From: Oscillospiraceae bacterium
GTDB lineage: Bacteria; Bacillota_A; Clostridia; Oscillospirales; Ruminococcaceae
DNA length: 36,413 nt
Assembly: GCA_017829075.1 (NCBI GenBank)
Contig: JAGAJA010000090.1
Span: 1 to 36,413, forward strand
Reading direction: 5' to 3'
Shown: in pieces, positions 23,407-32,998 of the stretch
Layout: every line of letters starts with the position of its first letter
How positions within the stretch are numbered: the stretch's first letter is position 1
The notes under the pieces: model-generated
The model's database searches: none
Told to the model about the DNA's origin: nothing
What the model saw: only the letters and a program-made list of their open reading frames with translations
Position numbers and translations under genes: made by a program

Positions 23407-23798
23407 GAGGTTTTTAAAATTTTACGTTTTGCACAAGAAAATAAAAGCCTGTTTGTTTATGTGCACTATAAAAATCAACCAAAAAGGTTTTCAAACGCTA
23501 GAATTAGCAACACATCTCTTCCTCTGTTCACGAAAACATATTATACTATTTCCTAATCAACCGACAAAGCGGTTTCGCCATAATTCAGAGATCGTATTTC
23601 GGCAATAAATGGCAATAACTGTATTTTGGTGTTGAAAAAGTATAGTTTGTCTTAAAAACCTATTGAAAAAATATGTCAACAATGTTAAAATGTAATTTGG
23701 AACATTCATATAAATTCATGTTTTTCGGTTGTATTAGCTGATGTTATGTGCGTTCACCCGGAAACTGAAAGATATAAAGGAAAGTTGAGGATAACAAT
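23407..23798. other. AT-rich divergent intergenic region
   Basis: About 390 bp between the lacI gene (minus) and the zinc-ribbon genes (plus). It is strongly AT-rich. Besides the plus-strand promoter at 23663-23691 I see no gene and no clear hairpin. Confidence 0.5.
23663..23691 (+). promoter_or_regulatory. Sigma-A promoter of the zinc-ribbon operon
   Basis: TTGAAA (23663-23668) and TAAAAT (23686-23691) with a 17-bp spacer, about 107 bp before the start codon. Confidence 0.7.
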
Positions 23799-25397
23799 AT
23801 GTTTTGTTCAAACTGTGGCAGCCAGATACCGGACGGCGCAAAGGTATGCCCCGGCTGCGGAACTCCGGTTGCGTCATACGCCGCCGACGCTAAAGCCTCT
23901 GCTCATAACTCATCACCGGATCTGAAAAATCAGGCGACGGAGTTTATCGGCGGATCTATCAATTCTGCGGCAAATTCCGTAAAAAAGCGCAACTTCAAGT
24001 CACTGCTCAAAAACAAGCTTGTCATTGCGGCGGCAGCGCTGATCGTTGTGATCGTGGTACTGATCATCGTTATCGCAAATGTGGCAGGCTCATCTTCTGC
24101 GCCGTTTGCTGTTGCAGTAAATCAGATAAATCAGTTCTACACTGAGGATTATACCACCGTGCTGTTTTACAACGGGAAGCAGATAAAAACAGAGCTTGAT
24201 GGAAAATACGTTAACGTTTACAGCAACAACGCAAAAACCTCTGTTTACGTTACAAACAACGATATGCTATACGCTCTTTCCGGCGACAACCTGAAAGAGG
24301 TCAGCGATGATTGCCAGATACTCGGTGTGGCGGGCTTCGGCAGCGCAGTTTTCTATACGTCCGACGACGCATTATATGTCTATGACAATGGAAACAGCAA
24401 GCGCATTACCGACCTTGAAGGCGACCCAAGATCCTTTGTGATATCCCCGGACGGAAGCGCCTGCGCATGGACTTCCTACGACGAAGAATACTACGGTTTT
24501 GCATGGGAAGGCAGCAAGGTTTCTGAGCTTGGAAAAATGAGCATAGTATATAGCGTGACCAACGGCGGAGATCTTATCTACTGCGCCACCGAAAACGGCA
24601 AGCTTGGTTATATCAAGGGTCTTTCTGACGAAATTGAAACCATAAAGCCTTTCAACAGCGTCACAGCATTCTCCGCTGACAACCGTCAGGTAATGTTTGA
24701 AAACGGCAGCAGCACCTTCGTATTCAGCGCCTCTATGGACGAACCCGTAAAGGTGGACAAGGGCATTGTAAGAGTTCTTCTTCCGGAAAACGGATATTAC
24801 ACCGCCAACAACTTTGACAACTTTGTGGGAGTATGCGGCTCAGATATCAATAGATACATCAGAAAGGGCGATGAATACCCCGACCCGCTGACGCTCGCTA
24901 ACGACTCCTACACCAGCATGATCTCCGCAGACGGAAAGAATATACTGTATTACAGCAACGGCAAAATGATAAAGCGGGATACTCAGTCGGAACAGGCGAA
25001 TAAAATTACAGTTGCAAAGAATATTTACTCTGATTTCGCTGCCGATGCAAACTTCAACAACATATTCTACATCAACAACAGCTATGAGCTGGTATACAGC
25101 AACGGCAAGGAGTCCGGAATAACCACCGTTTACGATAACGGCGAGGTTTACGGCATTGCTCTCAGTACTTCGGGAGTATGCTCGTTCATTTACGACCATT
25201 CCAGCGGAGAAGGCTCAGCCGCGTATTCCGCAAACGGCGGCGGAAAGCAGAAGTGCGGAGGAGTATCGAACCTTGACCAGTTCTACAATAACACAATGAC
25301 GGCTCAGAAGTACATATTCGCACTGAATTCCGATGATGAGCTTTATGTAAGCTCTGACGGAAAGAACTTCACAAACACAAAGATAGTTACTTACTGA
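23799..25397 (+). CDS. Zinc-ribbon membrane protein with extracellular propeller-like domain
   Basis: The 532-residue protein starts with a zinc ribbon, MFCSNCGSQIPDGAKVCPGCG (Cys 3, 6, 17, 20). A Ser/Ala-rich linker and one hydrophobic segment at about 74-96 follow. The remaining 430 residues should be outside the cell. They consist of repeating beta-type units with phrases such as SDDALYVYDNGNSKRITDLEGD, ISPDGSACAWTSYDEEYYGF, SADNRQVMFENG and SADGKNILYYSNGKMIKRD, much like the six- or seven-blade propellers of TolB/DUF5050-type proteins. No catalytic motif is seen. Zinc ribbon inside and sensor-like domain outside suggest a cell-envelope monitoring role, which is inference. It is followed after 39 nt by a second protein of the same head design, likely one operon. 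GAGGA precedes the ATG. Confidence 0.75.
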   Translation: MFCSNCGSQIPDGAKVCPGCGTPVASYAADAKASAHNSSPDLKNQATEFIGGSINSAANSVKKRNFKSLLKNKLVIAAAALIVVIVVLIIVIANVAGSSSAPFAVAVNQINQFYTEDYTTVLFYNGKQIKTELDGKYVNVYSNNAKTSVYVTNNDMLYALSGDNLKEVSDDCQILGVAGFGSAVFYTSDDALYVYDNGNSKRITDLEGDPRSFVISPDGSACAWTSYDEEYYGFAWEGSKVSELGKMSIVYSVTNGGDLIYCATENGKLGYIKGLSDEIETIKPFNSVTAFSADNRQVMFENGSSTFVFSASMDEPVKVDKGIVRVLLPENGYYTANNFDNFVGVCGSDINRYIRKGDEYPDPLTLANDSYTSMISADGKNILYYSNGKMIKRDTQSEQANKITVAKNIYSDFAADANFNNIFYINNSYELVYSNGKESGITTVYDNGEVYGIALSTSGVCSFIYDHSSGEGSAAYSANGGGKQKCGGVSNLDQFYNNTMTAQKYIFALNSDDELYVSSDGKNFTNTKIVTY

Positions 25398-25436
25398 CTT
25401 TGATCAGATCAGCATATAAATTAACGAGGTGATATA

Positions 25437-28400
25437 ATGTTTTGTACGCAATGCGGAAACAAGTTAAATGACACCGCAAAATTCTGTCCCCACTGCGGAA
25501 ACATGGTGAATAATCCGGAGGTTTCCGGCATTCCCGCTGTTGATGCAGGCGCAGCAGTTGCTGTCAAGGAGGAAGCACCCGCAGTCGCTCCCGCTCCGGT
25601 AGAGCCGCAGGTGAATTCCTTTGTACCGCAGGAGAATGCTGCTCCCGCTGCTCCGGCTGAGCCGCAGATGAATTCTTTTGTACCACAGGAGAATGTCGCT
25701 CCTGTTGCTCCGGCTGAGCCGCAGGTGAATTCTTTTGTACCTCAGGAGAATGTTGCTCCTGTTGCTCCGGCTGAGCCGCAGATGAATTCTTTTGTACCTA
25801 AGGAGAATGTCGCTCCTGTTGCTCCGGCTGAGCCGCAGGTGAATTCTTTTGTACCACAGGAGAATGTTGCTCCTGTTGCTCCGGTAGAGCCGCAGGTGAA
25901 TTCTTTTGTACCGCAGGAGAATGCTGCTCCCATTGCTCCGGTAGAGCCGCAGGTGAATTCCTTTGTACCGCAGGAGAATGTTGCTCCTATCGCTCCGGCG
26001 GAAAAACCAAAAAACATCTCCGGAAAGAAGCGCCGTATACTCCCGTGGATAATTGCCGGAGGTGCAACAGTCCTCGTAGGAGCAGGCGCTCTTACATGGA
26101 TATTCGCGCAGTCATCAGTGCTTCATCTGTTCATGGGCGACGGCGGCTATGCGGCTTCCGTGCTTACCGGCTATACTTCCGAAGTGTTAAAGCAGAACAG
26201 CTCGGCGGAGATGTCCAAATTGATTTCCGGCGTAAGCGAATATATGCCGGAGCCGGGGGATTACACTGCGAACGAGTTAGCAATAGAGGTCGCAAACAAT
26301 GTTGCCAAGAGCTTAGGCACAAACGATCTCGGAGCTTCCGTTAATGTTCAGATCCAGTCCGGAAGCATTACTGACAGTATGCTGAGCAATTCTGACAGCG
26401 GCAAAGAAGTCGTAGAGGAACTGAACGGCATCACATTCAAGGGCGATATTTCCGTCGGTGAAAGCGCTCTCAAGGCAGGACTGTCCGCGGATTACGGAAC
26501 AGGCAGCTTTGACGCCGCAGCGCTTATCGAACAGGACAAGATATCCGCTATGCTTCCCGGTGTAAATGACACGGTTCTGTTTACGGAATCCACCACAAAT
26601 GTGACTGTTCCGGAAGCTGCGGAAGAGATCGGTGATATTCAGGAAAACATATCAGACCTTTACGAAACTTTCATGAAGTACTATACAAAGGCTGATTTCC
26701 AGTATGAGAACGGTAGTATTACTATCGGCGATCAGGATATAAACTGCACACATATCACCGGTGAAATTGCAGAAGATGATCTGAACGATCTCGTTTCTGA
26801 TATTTCTGATATCCTTGGCGAGATCAACAGCGATCTCGGAAGATCCCTGTCCAGCTTCGACGCTGAGAAAAACGACATGAAGCTGGTTGTCGAAAGCTAT
26901 GTCACCGGCTCAAACAAGCCGCTTGGTGTTACTTTCTCGCTGACAGGAAAGGATACATCTGGGCAGAAGGCCACGGTTTCTTTCTCCTCTTCCAGAACCG
27001 ACAAAGCCTCCAGCACAGACCTGAAGCTTCAGAAAAAGAGCATTATCAAGCTCCAGACCGAGAACACCTCGGCAACAGAAGGAACGTTCCGTCTGGATAT
27101 TGCCACAAATACCAACAGCGACGAGAAATTCACTGTTAAGGGTGATTTCAGCGAAGCAGGCACAGCCGAAGTCTTTGGAATGAAGCTCCCGGTTGGAAAG
27201 CTTTCGTTCAGCGTAGGCGGTTCTGCGACAGAAAAGCTGACCAGCAGCGTAGAGATCAATGGTGAATACAGCACTGTTGGAGAGCTCTTATCGAAGATAA
27301 AATTCAACCTTGAAGCGCAGAGCGCCGAGGGCGGATACAAGTCGATCATCGGTTTGGACGGCGGCAAGCTTGGAGGCGCTTCCATCACTTTCGATCTCCA
27401 GCCGAAGCTCAACGTTGTAATTCCCGATATGACAAATCCGCAGAAGTCGATCAGCATTGGAGAAAACCAGACCGCAAACACCGCTGATATGATGGATTAC
27501 CAGATCGCGGTTCTTGAGAAGCTGGACGAGGTATTCTCGGACAAATCCGTTGACGCGATCGGCAAAACGTTATTCAATTCGGACGAGATAAGCGCCTCGG
27601 TTGAACAACTAAAGAGCAACCGCGACCGCATTGCAGTATACAGCGGCTTCAACGAGTATACCATCACTGAAGCAAATAATTATGCGAGTGATATCTACTA
27701 CTGCACTAACATAAGCGAATTCACCGGAACAGATCTGGAGATAATAAAGCTGTATTACGACAGCACTGGTTCTCTCGCGATCCTCGACAATTGCGGTGAA
27801 CGTGACGAAATGCTCCGTTCGCTCTATGGTTCGCGTGAATACGCTGATACATATGCAGAGGTGTTCGTATGGAAGGCCAGAATGATGTACTCACCTATCG
27901 GCGTTTCCGTGGTAAGAACATCCGACCCGTCAAAGATTCCTTCCGCAAGACCTGACGCATATAATCTCATCGACCGCCTGTATGAATGGGAGACCGACAA
28001 CATTTCAGAGAATTATGCTGTCGGCACATATCCGGAAGTAATGACCCTTGAGGAATATAAGGAATACTACGGCGAGGAACCGAAAGAAACATCAAAGCAG
28101 GCAGATGAACGTCTTGCCAAGACCGTTGAGCAGTATAACGAATATGCTGAAACGATCTTTACAGAGCTCGGCAATTACATGAAACAATTCAATGTATCCC
28201 CGGATTCCGATGACATGACCGGAAGCATAACCATAGACATCAAAGACGGTGAATGGTCATGCAACAGCTATTATAACTATTACTTCACGAAGGATATCGT
28301 AAACGGAGAAATCACCGATATTACAGAATATCTTCGTTCCAAGGTGTCTGTACCGGATAATGGAGTTATTGCGGTTTATTTCAGCAAGGGTCAGCTTTGC

Positions 28401-28820
28401 GGTGCATTGATAACCGACAATAGCTGGGAATCTTTCTCGCCGCTCGAATTTGAGCTTGGCTACACCACATCGTGGGGTTATATTGACGGCGTCAGGGACA
28501 TCTATTCTTATGGAACATATCCTGTACTTAAAAGTGTAAAGTCTGACGACATGGCTGATATCCTTAAAAAGCTGAACGGAACATGGAAAAACGATGACAA
28601 TACCCTCCGGATCAACGATTCCAGCTTTGATACGGATAAGATCACCTCTTTCTCAATCGGTTTGGGAGCGTTAGTTATCTGCTATTGTCCGTCAGAAGAT
28701 GTGACATTGTACTATTCAACGGACTTTAATACATATCTTTCTATCGACAGATATGAAGACGGGTCTTATAAGGGTTACGAAATTTATTACACCCCCGAAG
28801 AATATATCAAACGTCACTGA
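25437..28820 (+). CDS. Large zinc-ribbon membrane protein with seven 19-residue Pro-rich repeats
   Basis: The 1127-residue protein opens with a zinc ribbon (MFCTQCGNKL...FCPHCG, Cys 3, 6, 17, 20). An Ala/Pro/Val linker leads into seven tandem copies of a 19-residue unit, EPQ(V/M)NSFVP(Q/K)EN(A/V)AP(V/A/I)AP(A/V), at residues 56-188. A basic KKRR stretch and one membrane segment (about 203-225) follow. About 900 extracellular residues remain: a region rich in TVSFSSSRTDKASS-like beta sequence and a C-terminal part with a lipocalin-like phrase (LNGTWKNDDNTLRINDSSF). I do not recognise a catalytic domain. The repeat block lies between zinc ribbon and membrane segment, so it should be cytoplasmic. 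Ribosome site GAGGTG. It is the last gene before a strong terminator. The function is unknown; the partner is the preceding zinc-ribbon protein. Confidence 0.75.
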   Translation: MFCTQCGNKLNDTAKFCPHCGNMVNNPEVSGIPAVDAGAAVAVKEEAPAVAPAPVEPQVNSFVPQENAAPAAPAEPQMNSFVPQENVAPVAPAEPQVNSFVPQENVAPVAPAEPQMNSFVPKENVAPVAPAEPQVNSFVPQENVAPVAPVEPQVNSFVPQENAAPIAPVEPQVNSFVPQENVAPIAPAEKPKNISGKKRRILPWIIAGGATVLVGAGALTWIFAQSSVLHLFMGDGGYAASVLTGYTSEVLKQNSSAEMSKLISGVSEYMPEPGDYTANELAIEVANNVAKSLGTNDLGASVNVQIQSGSITDSMLSNSDSGKEVVEELNGITFKGDISVGESALKAGLSADYGTGSFDAAALIEQDKISAMLPGVNDTVLFTESTTNVTVPEAAEEIGDIQENISDLYETFMKYYTKADFQYENGSITIGDQDINCTHITGEIAEDDLNDLVSDISDILGEINSDLGRSLSSFDAEKNDMKLVVESYVTGSNKPLGVTFSLTGKDTSGQKATVSFSSSRTDKASSTDLKLQKKSIIKLQTENTSATEGTFRLDIATNTNSDEKFTVKGDFSEAGTAEVFGMKLPVGKLSFSVGGSATEKLTSSVEINGEYSTVGELLSKIKFNLEAQSAEGGYKSIIGLDGGKLGGASITFDLQPKLNVVIPDMTNPQKSISIGENQTANTADMMDYQIAVLEKLDEVFSDKSVDAIGKTLFNSDEISASVEQLKSNRDRIAVYSGFNEYTITEANNYASDIYYCTNISEFTGTDLEIIKLYYDSTGSLAILDNCGERDEMLRSLYGSREYADTYAEVFVWKARMMYSPIGVSVVRTSDPSKIPSARPDAYNLIDRLYEWETDNISENYAVGTYPEVMTLEEYKEYYGEEPKETSKQADERLAKTVEQYNEYAETIFTELGNYMKQFNVSPDSDDMTGSITIDIKDGEWSCNSYYNYYFTKDIVNGEITDITEYLRSKVSVPDNGVIAVYFSKGQLCGALITDNSWESFSPLEFELGYTTSWGYIDGVRDIYSYGTYPVLKSVKSDDMADILKKLNGTWKNDDNTLRINDSSFDTDKITSFSIGLGALVICYCPSEDVTLYYSTDFNTYLSIDRYEDGSYKGYEIYYTPEEYIKRH
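25602..26000 (+). repeat. Seven tandem 57-bp repeats inside the zinc-ribbon gene
   Basis: Seven in-frame copies of 57 bp (399 bp in all) encode the EPQxNSFVPxENxAPxAP unit. Copies differ mainly at third codon positions and at a few V/M, V/A, Q/K sites. The array could change length by slippage or recombination without breaking the frame. Confidence 0.92.
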
Positions 28821-28841
28821 TAGTAACCTCATATTAGTACT

Positions 28842-28872
28842 AACCCCCGGCAGTAGCCGGGGGTTTAGTTTT
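28842..28872 (+). terminator. Rho-independent terminator of the zinc-ribbon operon
   Basis: AACCCCCGGC (28842-28851) and GCCGGGGGTT (28856-28865) form a perfect 10-bp stem with loop AGTA, followed by TAGTTTTT. Confidence 0.92.
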
Positions 28873-29073
28873 TCAAGTGTGTGAAGTGTTATCCGAAAAT
28901 AACACACTTCCTGCGCGTAAGCCGTTATCAGTAAAAATGTGCGGGTAGAATTTTTCCACGGCAGAGTTGGAATAAAAACGTTTTTATAATCCTGCTTCGC
29001 GGGCAAAATATAAATTATCAACGTCCTGAAACGGATTGTTCATCCGCTTTCTCTGGAGATATGTTAATAATAT

Positions 29074-29116
29074 AAACCCGCTCCCAAAGCCTTAAACTGG
29101 CTTAAAGGAGCGGTTT
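29074..29116 (-). repeat. Terminator-like repeat, copy C
   Basis: AAACCCGCTCC and GGAGCGGTTT flank an inner AAAGCC/GGCTTAAA stem. In the minus sense the repeat ends in a T-rich tract (GGGTTTATATTATT). It belongs to the same family as the copies at 1788-1838 and 3699-3740, and like copy A it directly follows a GATATAGATGGAAAACCG arm. Confidence 0.7.
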
Positions 29117-29668
29117 TCCATCTATATCTAGTGCTTCAACGTCCCACTGGATCACTTTCATTCCCATACCCTCGATAGTGGTAATGAGTGAATTGTCATA
29201 TTCTCCGTAGGGCGCGCGGTAAAGGGTGGGTTCTTTTCCGGTGAGGGACTTTATCTTGTTGGAAGCCTCTCTGGTGTCGTTTATCAGATCGTTGACGTTT
29301 GCGCCCTCAACGTGGGGGTGCTGGTCGGAGTGGTTTTGTATCTCATGCCCGGCGTCGCTGAATTTCTGCACATCGTCCGGATATCTGTCGCACCAGTCAC
29401 CAGTTACAAAGAACGTAGCCCGTGCGTCATATTCGTCCAGAATATCTATCAGCTCCTGTGTATTGGAGTTCTCCCACGCCACGTCAAATGTAAGAGCTAC
29501 CTTGTTGTCCCCTCGGTCTACGCTGTAAATCGGAATAAGCCGCTCCTGTGCCTGAGTTCCCACCGAAGTAACTATCGCCCCTATACCTGCGGCAGCAGTA
29601 GCCGCTGCCAGCAGACCTATCACCGTTAGGCGTTTTACTTTCTTTTTCGTGAATGTCACCATGCGCAT
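29102..29668 (-). pseudogene. Polysaccharide deacetylase, N-terminal half
   Basis: The frame encodes the start of a NodB-type (carbohydrate esterase 4) deacetylase, probably acting on peptidoglycan or another surface glycan. The start is the ATG at 29666-29668 (MRMVTFTKKK), set by AGGAGGG 6 nt upstream. It has a basic N-terminus and a membrane anchor (LTVIGLLAAATAAAGIGAIV). Motif 1 is VALTFDVAWENSNT, motif 2 is NHSDQHPH (metal His residues), motif 3 is YRAPYGEYDN and the start of motif 4 is KVIQWDV. After the Val codon at 29138-29140 the sequence changes to LDIDGKPLL and a stop. Motif 5 and the C-terminal tail are at 6305-6835 on the plus strand. The truncated product keeps metal ligands but lacks the LxH motif, so it is probably inactive. 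It lies downstream of the membrane glycosyltransferase gene. Confidence 0.88.
29118..29137. repeat. Right half of a split 38-bp palindrome (inversion end)
   Basis: CCATCTATATCTAGTGCT (29118-29135) is the other arm of the palindrome whose left half is at 6287-6304, followed by TC (29136-29137), the complement of the central GA. From 29138 the sequence is deacetylase gene. Confidence 0.8.
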
Positions 29669-29805
29669 ATTGTTCCCTCCTGTAATTATCACTGTTATGC
29701 GCACCTTGCATATGCGCATAATCCGATGCTTTTTGGTGGAATATATGCGCCCAGCCGGACAAATATGACAGGCAGGGGAAATGTATTTATGTTGTTATCT
29801 TTTGA

Positions 29806-31407
29806 CTACTCGATATTTTTAGCCACCTCTGCTTCAAGATCCAACTCATAGATCCTGATGCACTTATCGCTCTGGCTTATCCACTGTGAAAAGACGCCGT
29901 TCCTGCTGTAAATAGCAGCAGCTTCATCTTTCGTACCGTACACAGACATATCCAGCAGATAAAGATGCTCATACCCTTTCAGATCCTCGTACACCTGCTC
30001 GTAATCAATAGGTTCGTCGCCCTCAATGATATGAAGATCATAGTATGTGTAGAAAGAATTACGGTTCATCGAATAGAATTTATATTCCGGGAGATACGAA
30101 ATATACTGCGCCGGAAGTCCACTTTCATTCTTTGTCACAAATACAGAATCCACCGGGAGGTTCTCCCGGATAAACTCGGCGGTTGACTTTGAATAGCTGT
30201 AATCCATTGCATAGTCTGAGAAAAGCTGATATGCGCCCATCGGGATCGTAGCCGCCATATATGCGCAGATCACTACGCAGAACGACTTGTCAAAGCCCTT
30301 GTCGATCCTGCGAAGCCAGCCGATCAGCTTCGCGCCAAGCTCTGAAACCTTTTCATTCATCGGCTTAGGCTCGCGGTATACCGGCTTTTCCGACTGGACA
30401 GCAATCCAATAAACCGCCAAAAAGGTGAATACAAATATCTCAGCCCGCGGAGGATAGATACACCATATTACATTGCATATTACTGCAAAAAACGCAGTAA
30501 ATACAAGCAGCATGATAAACGAACGTCTGTAATGCCTGAGGAATACCAGCGCCGCAACAAACACCAGACCCAGCATAAAGCTTACTAATAACGTCACAGC
30601 CGGGGAGATCAGAGTGTTCAGGTCGAATACCGCGGCGCTGCTTATATCGCCGAACACAGTGAACAAACTCCACAGAACCGACTGAACAGTAAGACCGCTC
30701 ACTTTTTTTGCGGTATAATCATTTGCTCCGATTGAGCCGATCAGCGGCAGTATCAGCGCGATAACTCCTATTCCCGCCACAGCAAGCCCCACAAGCCGCA
30801 GGATATTCTTTTTCATCGGCGAGGACTTCCAGAGCTGGAATAGATCTATGATCATATAAATACCAATGATACCCACCAGACCGCACATCATTATGTGGGT
30901 ATTCGCCAGCAGCGCCACCAGCAGCCCGAATACCACCGGGTGTTCATTGCGGCTCTTGTATGCTATCGCGATAAGTACGAGAAGCAGCGCAATAAGACAG
31001 TATGAGCGGGAAACCACCGACCAGTAGAATAAAAAACCTCCGGAAAACAGCGTTATCCCTTTCATAAGCGGTTTAAACGGCGCTTTCCACAGCAGCAGAG
31101 CCGCCGTAACGCAGGATATGAACCAGCTTATAAACGGCATTATATCCGCCGGACAGCCGGCAGACGTGAATATATAAAGGATAAAATGCCAGAGCGGAGG
31201 GTGTCCCTCCAGCTTCATCTGCGCAATTATTCCCGGAATATCATTGTCACGGGCTATGTTCCATGCCTGCCCCTCGTTGAACCACAATTCATGGTTTGCC
31301 GCTCCGATAAATGTCAGCGCCGCATACACAATGAACATACAGACCAGGATTATTTTCTCCCGGTTCAGTCCTTTGCCCCGGCTTATTGAAGCAGTGTTTT
31401 CACTCAT
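29806..31407 (-). CDS. Polytopic membrane glycosyltransferase-like protein (GT39/PMT-like)
   Basis: The 533-residue protein has about ten hydrophobic segments and a soluble C-terminal part of about 120 residues. The first extracytoplasmic loop reads [17 protein letters not shown] and then [13 protein letters not shown], the pattern of membrane glycosyltransferases that use lipid-linked sugars ('DEAQAW..ARD' and 'EGHPPLW'). Its start overlaps the end of the FAD gene by 8 nt, so it is the third gene of the operon gtrA-FAD-GT. It likely adds sugars to a surface polymer on the outer face of the membrane. The sugar and acceptor are unknown. No lesion is seen. Confidence 0.75.
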   Translation of the reverse strand: MSENTASISRGKGLNREKIILVCMFIVYAALTFIGAANHELWFNEGQAWNIARDNDIPGIIAQMKLEGHPPLWHFILYIFTSAGCPADIMPFISWFISCVTAALLLWKAPFKPLMKGITLFSGGFLFYWSVVSRSYCLIALLLVLIAIAYKSRNEHPVVFGLLVALLANTHIMMCGLVGIIGIYMIIDLFQLWKSSPMKKNILRLVGLAVAGIGVIALILPLIGSIGANDYTAKKVSGLTVQSVLWSLFTVFGDISSAAVFDLNTLISPAVTLLVSFMLGLVFVAALVFLRHYRRSFIMLLVFTAFFAVICNVIWCIYPPRAEIFVFTFLAVYWIAVQSEKPVYREPKPMNEKVSELGAKLIGWLRRIDKGFDKSFCVVICAYMAATIPMGAYQLFSDYAMDYSYSKSTAEFIRENLPVDSVFVTKNESGLPAQYISYLPEYKFYSMNRNSFYTYYDLHIIEGDEPIDYEQVYEDLKGYEHLYLLDMSVYGTKDEAAAIYSRNGVFSQWISQSDKCIRIYELDLEAEVAKNIE

Positions 31408-32998
31408 GTACCTTCTCCTGTTCCTCCGAAGACGCTTCCTCGTGATATTCTTTTTCGGTGTTGACGTTCCAGACGCTTTCCTTGTCTGCGATGCCGCTTA
31501 TTATACAGCGTGCCGCGTTCATCGCCGTCAGCATGGAATGATCCATGTTGTTATAACGATGCTGTCCGTTCCTTCCCACGCAGAAAAGGTTTTCGTAACT
31601 GTCCAGATACTCCTTTACCCTGCCGAACTCAGAATAAGTCCCAAAGTACGCCGGGTATGCCTTTTTCACCTTTGTGGTGAAGCTGTCAACGATGTTCTCC
31701 CGCCTGATAATGCCGATCTTCTCCAGCTCTCCGGCGGCAAAGCTGATGAATTCCTCCGGCGGAGTGTTCCACATCTTGTCGCCCTCATTGCAGAAATACT
31801 CCAGACCTACCCAAACATGCTTCGTGTTGTCGTCAACCATGTACGGAGACCAGTTGTTGAATATCTGGAGCCTGCCCAGCTTTACCTCCCGCTCCTGAAT
31901 ATAAATCCAGCAGTCCGGGACGATTCCATTTATCGTGGGAATCTTGGTCTTGTTCTGTATCTCCAGCTTATCCAGCAGAAGTCCCACGGTGATAAAGTCG
32001 CGGTAGGGCAGATTGACCGCAATATCCAGTATATCCTGCGGGACTGACGGCAGCGCCTGCGCAAGATCCTTTATCGGCATGGAGGATATCAGGAAATCAC
32101 ACTCTATCTCCCTTTCCCTGCCGAATTCCGGCGAGCTGCTGTCGGTGCATTTTACGGTGACTGACTTCACTCTGCCGTTTTCCGCAGAAACTCTGACGAC
32201 CTCCTGCTGCATGAGAAGCTCCGCACCCATGCCGCAATCGACCTCAGCCATTTTCTCCCAGAGCTGACCGGGGCCGTATTTCGGGTAATAGAATTCCTCG
32301 ATAAGGGAGGTTTCCACCTTGCCGGATTTTTTTCGGAACGGCTTGGACAGCGCCGAGGTTATCACTTTCCATACGGAAAGTCCCTTCACCCTCTGCGCGC
32401 CCCAGTCTGCGGCGATCTTTGAGGGGTGAACTCCCCACAGCTTTTCGGTGTAATCCTCGAAGAACATCTGATACAGCGGCTTTCCGAAGCGGTTTATGTA
32501 GAAATTCTCCAGCGAGGTTTCCGGCAGCTTGTGGAATACGCTGGCAAGATATCCGAAACCTGCCCTGACCGTATTCGCAAAGCCCATATTGATAAACGTT
32601 GCGGGCTTCAGAGAGATAGGGTAATCAAAAAACCTCTTTCGGAAATAGATCCGCGAAAGCCTTGTCCTTGCAAGGAACACATCGTCCATTTTCTCCGGGT
32701 CTATCTCCGGATCATCGGAAAATGTATGCGTCCTTCCAAGAACGATGTCGTCCTTTGAGGGAGCGCCTTGCAGCGGAAGAATGTCCGTCCACAGATTCAT
32801 TATCTCCTTATTTTTTGAGAAGAAGCGGTGTCCGCCGATATCTATTCGGTTTCCGTTGTATCTGGCGGTGCGTGAGATACCGCCGATGAACTCACTGGCT
32901 TCTATTATTATGGGGTGGTAATCGCTGCTCTCTTTAAGCAGTGTATACGCGGCGGTAAGCCCTGCCGGGCCTGCGCCGATGATCACAACATTTTTCAT
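31400..32998 (-). CDS. FAD-dependent amine-oxidase-like protein (protoporphyrinogen oxidase / UDP-galactopyranose mutase-like)
   Basis: The protein, 532 residues from the chosen start, has an N-terminal dinucleotide-binding motif [17 protein letters not shown] with an acidic end ([11 protein letters not shown]), then [10 protein letters not shown]-terminal FAD motif [23 protein letters not shown] follows. This combination is typical of the NAD(P)-binding 'FAD-dependent' proteins next to GtrA and glycosyltransferase genes in surface-polysaccharide clusters. The start at 32998 is chosen because its ATGA overlaps the gtrA stop and GGTGAGG precedes it; an ATG further upstream would overlap gtrA by 64 nt. 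No membrane segment is seen. The reaction is unknown; a sugar- or lipid-modifying oxidoreduction or mutase step is the best guess. Confidence 0.8.
   Translation of the reverse strand: MKNVVIIGAGPAGLTAAYTLLKESSDYHPIIIEASEFIGGISRTARYNGNRIDIGGHRFFSKNKEIMNLWTDILPLQGAPSKDDIVLGRTHTFSDDPEIDPEKMDDVFLARTRLSRIYFRKRFFDYPISLKPATFINMGFANTVRAGFGYLASVFHKLPETSLENFYINRFGKPLYQMFFEDYTEKLWGVHPSKIAADWGAQRVKGLSVWKVITSALSKPFRKKSGKVETSLIEEFYYPKYGPGQLWEKMAEVDCGMGAELLMQQEVVRVSAENGRVKSVTVKCTDSSSPEFGREREIECDFLISSMPIKDLAQALPSVPQDILDIAVNLPYRDFITVGLLLDKLEIQNKTKIPTINGIVPDCWIYIQEREVKLGRLQIFNNWSPYMVDDNTKHVWVGLEYFCNEGDKMWNTPPEEFISFAAGELEKIGIIRRENIVDSFTTKVKKAYPAYFGTYSEFGRVKEYLDSYENLFCVGRNGQHRYNNMDHSMLTAMNAARCIISGIADKESVWNVNTEKEYHEEASSEEQEKVHE

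Noticed and set aside
25602..26000. A CRISPR-like array
   Set aside because: The 57-bp units are directly adjacent, in frame and coding; there are no unique spacers.
6305..29137. Homologous recombination between two insertion-sequence copies as cause of the inversion
   Set aside because: No insertion sequence remains at either junction and only three bases are shared at the exchange point.
29312..29629. Plus-strand frames across the deacetylase N-half
   Set aside because: They are antisense to the motif-bearing deacetylase frame.
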